The position numbers and the translations under genes are program-made. A stretch of 64,000 bases of DNA from Paenibacillus sp. AN1007. Its GTDB lineage: Bacteria; Bacillota; Bacilli; Paenibacillales; Paenibacillaceae. Within the stretch, counting starts at the first letter, position 1; each line of letters begins with the position of its first letter. Shown in pieces: positions 17,158-24,747 of the stretch. The DNA lies in contig NZ_CP159992.1 of NCBI RefSeq assembly GCF_040702995.1, forward strand, positions 3,869,501 through 3,933,500, read 5' to 3'. The notes under the pieces were generated by a model, which saw nothing but the letters and a program-made list of their open reading frames with translations, was not told where the DNA came from and made no database searches.

Positions 17158-17844
17158 TTAGTTACGCTCAAGCTTGTTCAGCCGTTTCAGTAATGACTGC
17201 TTCCAGCTGTCCGATAGTGCAGGCACAGATAACAAAGCCCGCATTCCCTCCTCATCCTGTTTCCCTTGATGCATAATTCGATTAGCCTCTAGAATTGTCA
17301 TCGATGCAGCATCCGTCTGGACTCGTTTGAAACGTGGTGCAGGGCCGACTTCTCCCTCCTGCAGCACTCTGAAATAAAATCCTGTATGACCGCTTTCCTG
17401 AAAATAGACAGGCAAGTCCTTATAATTATATCTTGCACTCAGCTTGAAGCACGGCTGCCTGGGCTGACTGACCTGGACCTGCGCATCTCCGATTTCAAAT
17501 ACATCACCAATGCGCACCTCTTCTTCCTTACAGCCAGTAACGGTCAGATTCTCTCCGAATGCTCCCCAATCCAGCTTACGGTCCATCAATCGCTCAAGGG
17601 CTGAATACCTGCTGTAGTCATATACACAAACAGCTTTATCAGGACCGCCATGATTCACAAGGTCTGCCTGCCCATCCCCGGTCATGCCAGTGAAGGATAG
17701 AAATACGGGGACAGAGACCGGATGTTTCACGATACCGCTCAACACTTCACGCTTCTGACCAGGCAGTGGTTTAGGCTGCCCTACATTAATCGCCAGGACG
17801 GCTGTACCGTCTTTTTCTGTTATCAGATCAGGTATAGATGTCAT
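17158..17844 (-). CDS. MOSC-domain protein (YiiM-like)
   Basis: 228 residues. The MOSC domain spans residues about 30-165, with the conserved VNHGGPDKAVCVY and the sulfur-carrying Cys in SQPRQPCFKLSARY near residue 138, followed by a YiiM-type C-terminal three-helix region. MOSC proteins handle molybdenum cofactor sulfur or reduce N-hydroxylated compounds (YiiM of E. coli confers 6-hydroxylaminopurine resistance). It starts 28 bp after the stop of the glycosidase gene and is probably co-transcribed with it. Confidence 0.8.
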   Translation of the reverse strand: MTSIPDLITEKDGTAVLAINVGQPKPLPGQKREVLSGIVKHPVSVPVFLSFTGMTGDGQADLVNHGGPDKAVCVYDYSRYSALERLMDRKLDWGAFGENLTVTGCKEEEVRIGDVFEIGDAQVQVSQPRQPCFKLSARYNYKDLPVYFQESGHTGFYFRVLQEGEVGPAPRFKRVQTDAASMTILEANRIMHQGKQDEEGMRALLSVPALSDSWKQSLLKRLNKLERN

Positions 17845-17872
17845 GCCGCGTCATACCTCCTGCTATCCGTTT

Positions 17873-18991
17873 TTATCGAACAGAACCACCGAATACGAGG
17901 GTATTGCTTAACAGTCTCCCTGGAGAGGTCAGCATCTTGCCGCCTGCATACATGCCTGATGATGCACCCCCATCCAGATTCATTGCCTGTTTAGCTCCCA
18001 GCTTCTGCATGATGGCTGCCCATTCTTTTATTGTAGCACCTGATACGGTAGCAAGCATCACTGAACCATCGGCCATGATTGCAATTCCACTTCTTGCACC
18101 GGACGCATTCAGAATCTTGGGATCTTTGAACCCTTCACCTGCGGGATTTACAGCAATCTTGCCGTCTTTAATCAAACGCGGACCAGCGCCAACAGCAGTC
18201 ACGACATCCTGCCATGGAATCTCCTGACCAGATGCATTGGTATATCTGTAGTTCATCTCTACGGTAGAACCTACAGTGAAACGGTCTGCTGTGGATTTCT
18301 CTCCGCCTGTGAAGACAAGCACAGCACCATTTTTGGGAATGGCCGCATTTGTATTAGGAACTTTTTTGGTGACTTTGCCCTTTTCTATGACAACTGCGGT
18401 ACCTCCCTTAAATCCAACGTTCGCTCCACGCTCCGGAGTGTACAGCATCGAGATGCTTGCATCTGCTGAAGGTGTGCGATTAATAAACGTCGCATACCAG
18501 CTGCGGGATTTTCCCTTCGTATCCGTAACCGTGCCCGTCAAACTCACTTGGAGCGAATCCATTACAGCTGATCCGTCGGATTTAAAGCCAATCGATGTTC
18601 CATATCTTCCTATATGTATAACTTTTCCGTTTGCTATTAACATCCCGTAAGGATCAGGTGCCCCGTGATAGGCTTCGAAAAAAGCCCCGTTAATTGCTGC
18701 CTGTGCACCGTACGCTTTTACAATGGATGGCAAAGTCGCGGTTTGACCCACCTGTTTCTTCGCAAGTCCTACGGTTACCGGTGTACCTTTGGGAATCGAA
18801 ACGGTCTGCACGCTAAAACTGCGTCCTGCTGCTTTTACTTTCTGTACTTTCGCGCTAATGGCTGCCTTCGCCTCAACTGTCTGTGGAGCACTTATCGCCC
18901 CCGAAAGCAGTACCGGAAATGCCAGGACAAGGGCCAGCGCCCCGGTCCACCACTTTTTATTTGCTATTCTCGCTGTCATCCTGCTGCTCAC
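17873..18991 (-). CDS. secreted phosphodiester glycosidase (NAGPA/DUF2233 domain)
   Basis: About 372 residues. An N-terminal signal peptide (basic ARIANKKWW, hydrophobic core ALALVLAFPVLL, likely cut after VEA) is followed by a NAGPA domain. Its motifs are AINGAFFEAYHGAPDPYG, the QDVVTAVGAGPRLI region and MNLDGGASSGMY near the C-terminus. The domain hydrolyses GlcNAc-phosphodiester-type bonds, so a cell-envelope glycan is a likely substrate. I prefer the GTG at 18989-18991, whose GTGA overlaps the stop of the exonuclease gene; ATGs at 19012 and 18979 are alternatives. The signal peptide holds for any of them. Confidence 0.82.
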   Translation of the reverse strand: MSSRMTARIANKKWWTGALALVLAFPVLLSGAISAPQTVEAKAAISAKVQKVKAAGRSFSVQTVSIPKGTPVTVGLAKKQVGQTATLPSIVKAYGAQAAINGAFFEAYHGAPDPYGMLIANGKVIHIGRYGTSIGFKSDGSAVMDSLQVSLTGTVTDTKGKSRSWYATFINRTPSADASISMLYTPERGANVGFKGGTAVVIEKGKVTKKVPNTNAAIPKNGAVLVFTGGEKSTADRFTVGSTVEMNYRYTNASGQEIPWQDVVTAVGAGPRLIKDGKIAVNPAGEGFKDPKILNASGARSGIAIMADGSVMLATVSGATIKEWAAIMQKLGAKQAMNLDGGASSGMYAGGKMLTSPGRLLSNTLVFGGSVR

Positions 18992-19881
18992 CCGATCGCC
19001 ACTCCCATCCAAGAGCCTAGGCTCTTCATCTCAAGTTGTTCAAACTTGTCCATCACCATATCCGGATCCAGACGCAACTCACAGCCATCCAGTGCACATG
19101 CCACCGGAACCGCACAGTGAATCTCTGCCAGTTTGCGGGACAGATGCAGCATATCGAGATCATTCTCGATTTTTTTGCGAACTGAAGGGGTCAGCTTGTC
19201 CAAATTGCTCAAAATCCCTTCAATCGAGCCATATTCCTGCACTAACTTCAAAGCCGTTTTCTCGCCAATCCCCCGTACTCCAGGATAATTGTCGCTGGCA
19301 TCCCCCATCAAGCCTTTCATGTCAATCACCTGACGAGGCGTCAACTGTTTCTCAGCCATCAGCGTTTCAGGATTGTACACCATGTAGTTGCCATGACCTT
19401 TTTTCATAATAATAATACTTGTGCGGTCATTAATCAGCTGCAGCATATCATGGTCACCCGTCAGCACCATTACATTCATATCGGTTTCTTCGGTGTAATA
19501 CTTGGCAAGCGTCCCGATACAATCATCGGCTTCGAATCCTTCAGCTCCAATATTCGGAATATTAAGGCTGTCCATCACTTCACGAATGAGTGCAAACTGG
19601 GGAATGAGGTCATCCGGAGCTTCGGCACGATTTCCTTTGTACGCTGCGTACTCCTCACCGCGAAACGTCTTGCCTCCCATATCCCAGCAGCAGATGACAT
19701 GGCTTGGTCCAAATGTCTGAACCGCATCCCAAAAATAACGGATAAAGCCATAGACTGCATTAGTCGGAAGCCCTGCCTTTGTGCGTCTGATATATCCGCT
19801 TGCAGATGTTGCGTAGAATGCACGGAACAACACTGCCATACCATCTACCAGTAACAAAGTAGGTTCATTACGTTGATTCAC
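18988..19881 (-). CDS. 5'-3' exonuclease / flap nuclease, PolA N-terminal-domain type
   Basis: About 297 residues, stand-alone homologue of the 5' nuclease domain of DNA polymerase I (as B. subtilis YpcP). It should remove RNA primers and flaps. LLLVDGMAVLFRAFYA is the N-terminal Asp motif, DMGGKTFRGEEYAAYKGNR the basic arch, and AEGFEADDCIGT and LTGDHDMLQL carry the metal Asp/Glu. GDASDNYPGVRGIGEKTA is the helix-hairpin-helix. The GTG at 19881 has AAGGAGAG eleven bases upstream and is favoured; the ATG at 19920 has no such site. Its stop overlaps the glycosidase start. Confidence 0.88.
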   Translation of the reverse strand: MNQRNEPTLLLVDGMAVLFRAFYATSASGYIRRTKAGLPTNAVYGFIRYFWDAVQTFGPSHVICCWDMGGKTFRGEEYAAYKGNRAEAPDDLIPQFALIREVMDSLNIPNIGAEGFEADDCIGTLAKYYTEETDMNVMVLTGDHDMLQLINDRTSIIIMKKGHGNYMVYNPETLMAEKQLTPRQVIDMKGLMGDASDNYPGVRGIGEKTALKLVQEYGSIEGILSNLDKLTPSVRKKIENDLDMLHLSRKLAEIHCAVPVACALDGCELRLDPDMVMDKFEQLEMKSLGSWMGVAIG

Positions 19882-20032
19882 TTGAATTTGTTCTCTCCTT
19901 GATCTATAAAAGTTGAACATTTAATTCAACCTCGATAGCGTATAAAATATCGAAACTCATTCTACCATTATAACATAGTTACGCCAACCCTCATTACAGC
20001 ATAATTATGCCACCTGCGTAGTTAAGCCAAAA

Positions 20033-20062
20033 AAGCCCTGAATTGTGAACAATTCAAGGCTT
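20033..20062 (-). terminator. terminator downstream of the yusI-like gene
   Basis: AAGCC-TGAATTGT / ACAATTCA-GGCTT hairpin with one mismatch, followed on the minus strand by TTTTTTGG. Confidence 0.8.
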
Positions 20063-20077
20063 AACTATAGCATTAGA

Positions 20078-20440
20078 TTAGACAGCGCTCCATTCCTGCT
20101 CATATGTTTCTTCTTTAAAACCAACCGTCACTTTGTCACCATCCGTCACAATCGGCCGTTTGATTAGGCGGCCATTGGAAGCCAGTAAAGTAATCTGCTC
20201 CTCCTCTGACATGCCGGGCAGCTTATCCTTGAGCTGCTGCTCTTTGTACACTTCCCCGCTGGTATTAAAAAACTTTTTAACTTCCAGCCCGCTCTTCTGA
20301 ATCAACTTCGTCAATTCGTCTTTGGATGGCGGTGTGTCGAAAATGGGGATCAGCTCCAGCTCATGTCCTTTCGCTTCAAGCCATTTCACGGCCTTGCGGC
20401 ACGTACCACATTTAGCATATTGATATACTGTAAGTTTCAT
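20078..20440 (-). CDS. ArsC/Spx-family thioredoxin-fold protein (YusI-like)
   Basis: 120 residues. Thioredoxin fold with the redox motif YAKCGTCRKA at the N-terminus, then PPSKDELTKLI and GRLIKRPIV near residue 92, all typical of the ArsC family. The CxxC and the overall match to B. subtilis YusI separate it from true arsenate reductases of known operons; no ars genes are nearby. It may act in disulfide stress or bind RNA polymerase like Spx, but this is unproven. Start ATG 20440 with GAGGAGG upstream. Its upstream region contains a large tandem repeat array. Confidence 0.8.
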   Translation of the reverse strand: MKLTVYQYAKCGTCRKAVKWLEAKGHELELIPIFDTPPSKDELTKLIQKSGLEVKKFFNTSGEVYKEQQLKDKLPGMSEEEQITLLASNGRLIKRPIVTDGDKVTVGFKEETYEQEWSAV

Positions 20441-20723
20441 GGATGTTGCCTCCTCGGGGGACTCGGGGGCTCGGGTTTCGACCTCTCGCTTCCCTTGGTT
20501 TGCTCCGCAAATCCAAAAGTCGCTCCATCCCGATACCCTCGCCCTGCATCTTTTTTTAGTCGAATGCGGGCTTATCGCCCCTCACTACGACGTGATTTTT
20601 CAACATTTATTCCAACATCTACAAAGAGAAATGTTGGGAGATTCCGTACCTTAAGATCTTAGAGGATTATGGGAATCAGGCTTAAACTACCTTCAACCCT
20701 GAGAATCTTAAAAGCTTTAAAGT

Positions 20724-21309
20724 CTCTTTAGCCTTCGGCGTGCTGTTCAGGTGCTTTGCTCTCTGAACTTTAAGGCTCAAACACCTTAAAGCTACAAAAC
20801 CTCTCTAGCCTTCGGCGTGCTGTTCAGGTGCTTTGCTCTCTGAACTTTAAGGCTCAAACACCTTAAAGCTACAAAACCTCTCTAGCCTTCGGCATATTGT
20901 TCAGGTGCTTTGCTCTCTGAACTTTAAGGCTCAAACACCTTAAAGCTACAAAACCTCTCTAGCCTTCGGCATATTGTTCAGGTGCTTTGCTCTCTGAACT
21001 TTAAGGCTCAAACACCTTAAAGCTACAAAACCTCTCTAGCCTTCGGCGTGCTGTTCAGGTGCTTTGCTCTCTGAACTTTAAAGCTCGAAAACCTTAAAGC
21101 TCAAAACCTCTCTAGCCTTCGGCGTGCTGTTCAGGTGCTTTGCTCGCTGAACTTTAAAGCTCGAAAACCTTAAAGCTCAAAACCTCTCTAGCCTTCGGCG
21201 TGCTGTTCAGGTGCTTTGCTCGCTGAACTTTAAAGCTCGAAAACCTTAAAGCTCAAAACCTCTCTAGCCTTCGGCATATTGTTCAGGCGCTTTGCTCTCT
21301 GAACTGTAG
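20724..21309. repeat. array of eight 76/77-bp tandem repeats
   Basis: Copies start at 20724, 20801, 20878, 20955, 21032, 21108, 21184 and 21260 (last truncated), each beginning near CTCTCTAGCCTTCGGC. The first four intervals are 77 bp and the next three 76 bp. Each full unit has an 8-bp inverted repeat CTTTAAGG/CCTTAAAG around an 8-nt loop (the later copies have CTTTAAAG on the left), and TTCAG/CTGAA around the GTGCTTTGCTCT core. Two sequence variants alternate (GCGTGCTG in copies 1,2,5,6,7; GCATATTG in 3,4,8). The array fills the gap between the rluA-type gene and the yusI-like gene (20441-21351); 20441-20720 shows no gene. There are no unique spacers, so it is not CRISPR. Confidence 0.95.
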
Positions 21310-21351
21310 ACACCTTTATTTACGAACATGCAGCTGCGTCCAAAATCATGG

Positions 21352-22368
21352 TTACTTTTCCGCTTGGGTATGTCCATCTGCGTCCTGCAGCACTTCTCTT
21401 GGCGCCGCCTCGGCATCTAAACGTTTCTCCAGTGTGGCCATATCAGCCGGAAATGGAGCCTGGAACGTCATACGTTTCCGGAGAATCGGATGTTCAAACG
21501 TGAGCTCACACGCATGCAGCGCTTGGCGTTCAATCCATGCATCCCGTTCTTGCCGAACTGTCAGTATCTTCTCATTCACGTCATGCATCGGCAGCGTTTT
21601 ATACATACGATCACCAATCAAAGGACAGCCAATCGACGTCATATGTACACGAATCTGATGTGTTCGCCCGCTCTCCAGCTTCAAACTTACAGCACTGGCA
21701 CTGCAGTCCGCCCAGCGTGATAATGTTCTATAAAGGGTTCTGGCTGCATACCCATCAGGTGTAACGATGCGGCGATGTGGTTCCTCAGGATCACGGTCAA
21801 TCGGGCCGTCTACGGCTCCCTGTTCAGGCACAGGACTGCCGTGTACAAGTGCGATATACTTTTTGTCCACCGTACCTGCGATCATCTGCTCGGACACATG
21901 CTGGTGTACATACGGATTTTTGGCGATCGCCAGCACCCCTGAGGTTTCCTGATCCAATCGATGGATTGGCCGGAACCGAAACTTCTCGCCTTTCTTTTGC
22001 CAATAATGAACTACGCCGTTAGCCAGAGTGCCTGTATAATGCCCATGGGTTGGATGCACGATGATTCCGGCATCTTTGTTCACAATGAGCAGATGTTCAT
22101 CTTCGTACAGCACGGTAAACGGGATATCCTCCGGCAGTATATCATCCGACTCCTCCTGCTCCATCCGCACTTCCACCAGATCACCTGCACTCACTTTGAC
22201 ACTGATATATACCCGTTCACCATTGAGCATTACACCCTGTTCGGTCAGTTTGATTTTGGACAAAAGTTTGCGCGAAACCAACAGCCGCTTCTGAAGCACG
22301 GTTTTCAACAGCCATCCTTCCTCCTGCTCCGTAACCGTGTAGGTGATTGGCGCATAATACGGGCTCAT
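21352..22368 (-). CDS. RluA/RluD-family RNA pseudouridine synthase
   Basis: 338 residues. An S4-like N-terminal RNA-binding part (residues about 15-70) is followed by the catalytic domain with the signature HRLDQETSGVLAIAKN near residue 138 (catalytic Asp) and GRTHQIRVHMTSIGCPLIGD. It should convert uridines in rRNA or tRNA to pseudouridine; which sites cannot be told. The start overlaps the cobalamin adenosyltransferase stop by four bases (ATGA). It resembles the B. subtilis YhcT/YjbO group. Confidence 0.88.
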   Translation of the reverse strand: MSPYYAPITYTVTEQEEGWLLKTVLQKRLLVSRKLLSKIKLTEQGVMLNGERVYISVKVSAGDLVEVRMEQEESDDILPEDIPFTVLYEDEHLLIVNKDAGIIVHPTHGHYTGTLANGVVHYWQKKGEKFRFRPIHRLDQETSGVLAIAKNPYVHQHVSEQMIAGTVDKKYIALVHGSPVPEQGAVDGPIDRDPEEPHRRIVTPDGYAARTLYRTLSRWADCSASAVSLKLESGRTHQIRVHMTSIGCPLIGDRMYKTLPMHDVNEKILTVRQERDAWIERQALHACELTFEHPILRKRMTFQAPFPADMATLEKRLDAEAAPREVLQDADGHTQAEK

Positions 22369-22940
22369 TCTTTGCGGCGGAATACTTTTTTGCTCCGCAC
22401 ATATTCAATATCAGCAACCTGCTGTCTAGCATTGGCTGTCCGTGCCACAACAAAGAAATAGTCCGATAGACGGTTTAAATACCGACGTACCGACGGATTG
22501 ATATCCGCATGCTGCCCCAGCGTAACCGTGCGGCGCTCTGCCCGGCGGCATACCGTACGGCACACATGCAGTGCTGATGACAGCTGACTGCCTCCAGGAA
22601 TGATAAAACGTTCAACCTTCGGATTTTCGGCATCATATTGATCGATCCACTGTTCCAACCGAGTAACCATTTCGTCCCGCACTTTGTACTTTGTCTCACT
22701 TATACGTACAAAAGCCAGATCTGAGCCGCAGTCGAACAGCTCCTGCTGCACTTCCAACAGATTTTCGCGCAAATCCTCGAACTCCCCATTGGCAGCGTCA
22801 ATCAAGCTAATAGCTTGACCAACGAAGCAGTTTAATTCGTCAATCGTACCGTAAGCTTCTACCCGGTCATCATCTTTAATGACCCGGCCTCCGATCACCG
22901 AAGTTTGGCCTTCATCCCCGGTTCTTGTGTATATCCCCAT
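22365..22940 (-). CDS. pduO: cob(I)alamin adenosyltransferase, PduO type
   Basis: 191 residues. It transfers the adenosyl group of ATP to cob(I)alamin, forming coenzyme B12. Family marks are MGIYTRTGDEGQTSVIGG (ATP-binding N-terminus), the YGTIDELNCFVG segment, FIIPGG near residue 130, and VCRRAERR near residue 150 followed by YLNRLSDYFFVVAR. Start at the ATG 22938-22940 with GGAGGG; the longer frame to 23012 has no ribosome site. With cobU 90 bp upstream it forms a cobalamin salvage unit. No cobalamin riboswitch was seen upstream. Confidence 0.9.
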   Translation of the reverse strand: MGIYTRTGDEGQTSVIGGRVIKDDDRVEAYGTIDELNCFVGQAISLIDAANGEFEDLRENLLEVQQELFDCGSDLAFVRISETKYKVRDEMVTRLEQWIDQYDAENPKVERFIIPGGSQLSSALHVCRTVCRRAERRTVTLGQHADINPSVRRYLNRLSDYFFVVARTANARQQVADIEYVRSKKVFRRKE

Positions 22941-23029
22941 CCTTAATCCCTCCAATTTACAATTTAAGCTGTATGGCCAAATGCCAGACATTTCAGCCTG
23001 ATCATTTACCACTTATCCATCCAAATCCT

Positions 23030-23566
23030 CTAATCCTCATAGCGCACTTGTTGGGCCTTCATGTCCAGTGCAATGCCGGATACCAGCATGTACATCTGTT
23101 CCGCATGGGCGTGCAAAATCCGATTAACCGAAGCCATTCTCGCAGCAAAAACACGTTCCTCTTCCGATGGATGCAGGCTGCCGTGCATCTCGTTCGTAAT
23201 CACCAGGATCTTCCCCTGATAAGACAGCAGTGCTTCAATCAGAAGCTGCGTTTCTACACGCTGTTGGTGCAGATCCACTGCTGTCCTGAAACTGGCCGCC
23301 ATCCAGGATGTCAGACTATCTACGACCACGATGCGTTGGTCCGCCAGAAACAGATTGGATTCCCGATTAATCTGGGTCACCACTTCTGCAAGTTTTGGAC
23401 CGTTCCCCGCTTGAATGGCACGATAATGAGCGGATGGCAATTCGGGCATAACGGGATCATGATCACCAGTGGATAAATATACACCCTCCCGGCTGATTTG
23501 GGCTGCGTGTTTCAGCGCAAAACGCGTTTTACCACTGCCAATGCCGCCCGTGACCGTAATCAGCAA
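23030..23566 (-). CDS. cobU: adenosylcobinamide kinase/guanylyltransferase (CobU/CobP)
   Basis: 178 residues. It phosphorylates adenosylcobinamide and then attaches GMP, a step in lower-ligand assembly and corrinoid salvage. The P-loop GGIGSGKTRFA lies at the very N-terminus, the Walker B-like VVVDSLTSWMA near residue 80, and LVITNEMHGSLHP follows, as in CobU. Start is TTG 23566 behind GGAGGGAGCGGA. It is the middle gene of the lipoprotein-cobU-pduO-rluA run on the minus strand. cobS and cobC are not in the window. Confidence 0.82.
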   Translation of the reverse strand: MLITVTGGIGSGKTRFALKHAAQISREGVYLSTGDHDPVMPELPSAHYRAIQAGNGPKLAEVVTQINRESNLFLADQRIVVVDSLTSWMAASFRTAVDLHQQRVETQLLIEALLSYQGKILVITNEMHGSLHPSEEERVFAARMASVNRILHAHAEQMYMLVSGIALDMKAQQVRYED

Positions 23567-23601
23567 TCCGCTCCCTCCTTCTATACTCTTCTAAATGAAT
23601 G

Positions 23602-24153
23602 TTACTCCGTCAACGCCTTAAGCACTTTTTTTGACTCGTCTGTGTTAGCTGCCGACAATGGGATCGTAGCGAACAAATTGCTTGGAGCATAGTTTACGTC
23701 TTTGAACATCTGCATATCCTCTACCGGAATTCCGTACAAATGCGTTTCCTTTTTCATGTCTGAACCGTCGTCGCCTTTCCCCTTTTCAACCAATACAGAC
23801 CCTTCAAACACACCGCGTTCGTATTTTTTGACATCAAACGTATCATCCAGCGGCACATTCGAGCCGTTCTGACCATACTGCTTCATATCATTTTCAGGCA
23901 AAATGAAGATGTCGTGACTGCCTGCTGCATATTCAACCATTATTTTTTGAACATCATACATCGCACTTGTAATAATTTCGACTTTCGGCTCTTCACCAAG
24001 CTTTTTCTGCAAATTTGCCTGCAGTTGTTCCGAAATACCGGATGGATTGCCCTGATTATCAATGATAAACACCGTGAATCCGTCTTTGCCCCCACATCCA
24101 GCTAATAAAAAAATGAATGAAACCATAACTGCAAGCCCCAAAAATCTCTTCAT
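23602..24153 (-). CDS. lipoprotein of unknown function
   Basis: 183 residues. MKRFLGLAVMVSFIFLLAGCGG is a clear lipoprotein signal with lipobox LAGC, so the protein should be anchored outside the membrane. The rest is soluble and acidic; residues about 25-120 (FTVFIIDNQGNPSGI, then HDIFILPENDMKQYG) vaguely recall periplasmic binding folds, but I cannot place it. It lies 36 bp upstream of cobU on the same strand, which might hint at a corrinoid-related role, or just co-transcription. Confidence 0.75.
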   Translation of the reverse strand: MKRFLGLAVMVSFIFLLAGCGGKDGFTVFIIDNQGNPSGISEQLQANLQKKLGEEPKVEIITSAMYDVQKIMVEYAAGSHDIFILPENDMKQYGQNGSNVPLDDTFDVKKYERGVFEGSVLVEKGKGDDGSDMKKETHLYGIPVEDMQMFKDVNYAPSNLFATIPLSAANTDESKKVLKALTE

Positions 24154-24254
24154 TCCAGCTCCCCCTTTAGTCTCCTAAGTCCAATATATCACAATTGTTC
24201 CACGCAAAAAAATAACTTGGTTATTCAAAAGCGCCTGTAGAGGCACAGCAAAAA

Positions 24255-24274
24255 AGAGATCCTCTCGGATCTCT
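24255..24274 (-). terminator. terminator downstream of the Spo0E-like gene
   Basis: AGAGATCC/GGATCTCT, 4-nt loop, followed on the minus strand by TTTTTT. Confidence 0.85.
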
Positions 24275-24336
24275 TCTCCAACGTGTCATTCAGCATTTCT
24301 CTAACGTTATATCCAGCACGTATCCAGCGTCCGTAA

Positions 24337-24603
24337 TTATTTGGGCTTGACTGGGTTAGCCTTCATGTATTCGTTAATTTTGAGATCCAGCAAACTGCTG
24401 ATTTCAATAACAATATCAGAAGTAAATGATTTTTCTTCCAAAAAAATCTGTTCCATCCTGCGCCGAAGCATATGAATCTCATCTTCCAAGGAAATGTTAT
24501 GCAAGGATGCGTGATCAGGGTTCACCGACCATCGGTCGCCATGATCGCCTTCTGCCAGAACGTGTCCACGATTCGTCGGTAAATCATATTCAACACAAAA
24601 CAA
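24337..24603 (-). CDS. Spo0E-like aspartyl-phosphate phosphatase-type protein
   Basis: 88 residues from the preferred TTG start (24601-24603), which has GAGGAGGGG six bases upstream; that site lies inside the longer frame that starts with ATG at 24636. The C-terminal half (LEDEIHMLRRRMEQIF, then ISSLLDLKINEYMK) is the two-helix Spo0E fold with the S-x-x-LD signature. Spo0E family members dephosphorylate Spo0A-P and delay sporulation. The N-terminal 40 residues (PTNRGHVLAEGDHGD) are not part of that fold. A palindrome overlaps its promoter. Confidence 0.65.
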   Translation of the reverse strand: MFCVEYDLPTNRGHVLAEGDHGDRWSVNPDHASLHNISLEDEIHMLRRRMEQIFLEEKSFTSDIVIEISSLLDLKINEYMKANPVKPK

Positions 24604-24650
24604 AGCTAACCCCTCCTCGGAAAATGTCTTTTCCAAATATATGAAATCTC

Positions 24651-24691
24651 ATTTCAAATTGAAATTATATCATAATATTTTGTAAAAGAAA
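24651..24691 (-). promoter_or_regulatory. possible promoter and palindromic operator of the Spo0E-like gene
   Basis: Minus strand has TATAAT (24664-24669) with a weak -35 (TTTCTT, 16-bp spacing). The perfect palindrome ATTTCAA-A-TTGAAAT (24651-24665) overlaps the -10, as an operator might. Confidence 0.4.
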
Positions 24692-24747
24692 GTATTTTTT
24701 TGGTAAAGTTCCAGATAAAATTATTTAAACCGACCTTCTTCTTTCTA

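Noticed and set aside
20363..20662. 99-codon plus-strand frame overlapping the yusI-like start
   Set aside because: No ribosome site, mostly antisense and non-coding composition.
20724..21309. CRISPR array
   Set aside because: Repeats are contiguous, 76-77 bp, with no unique spacers and no cas genes nearby.
22941..24250. Cobalamin riboswitch for cobU/pduO
   Set aside because: No B12-box (GCCACTG-type) sequence seen upstream of either gene or of the preceding lipoprotein gene.
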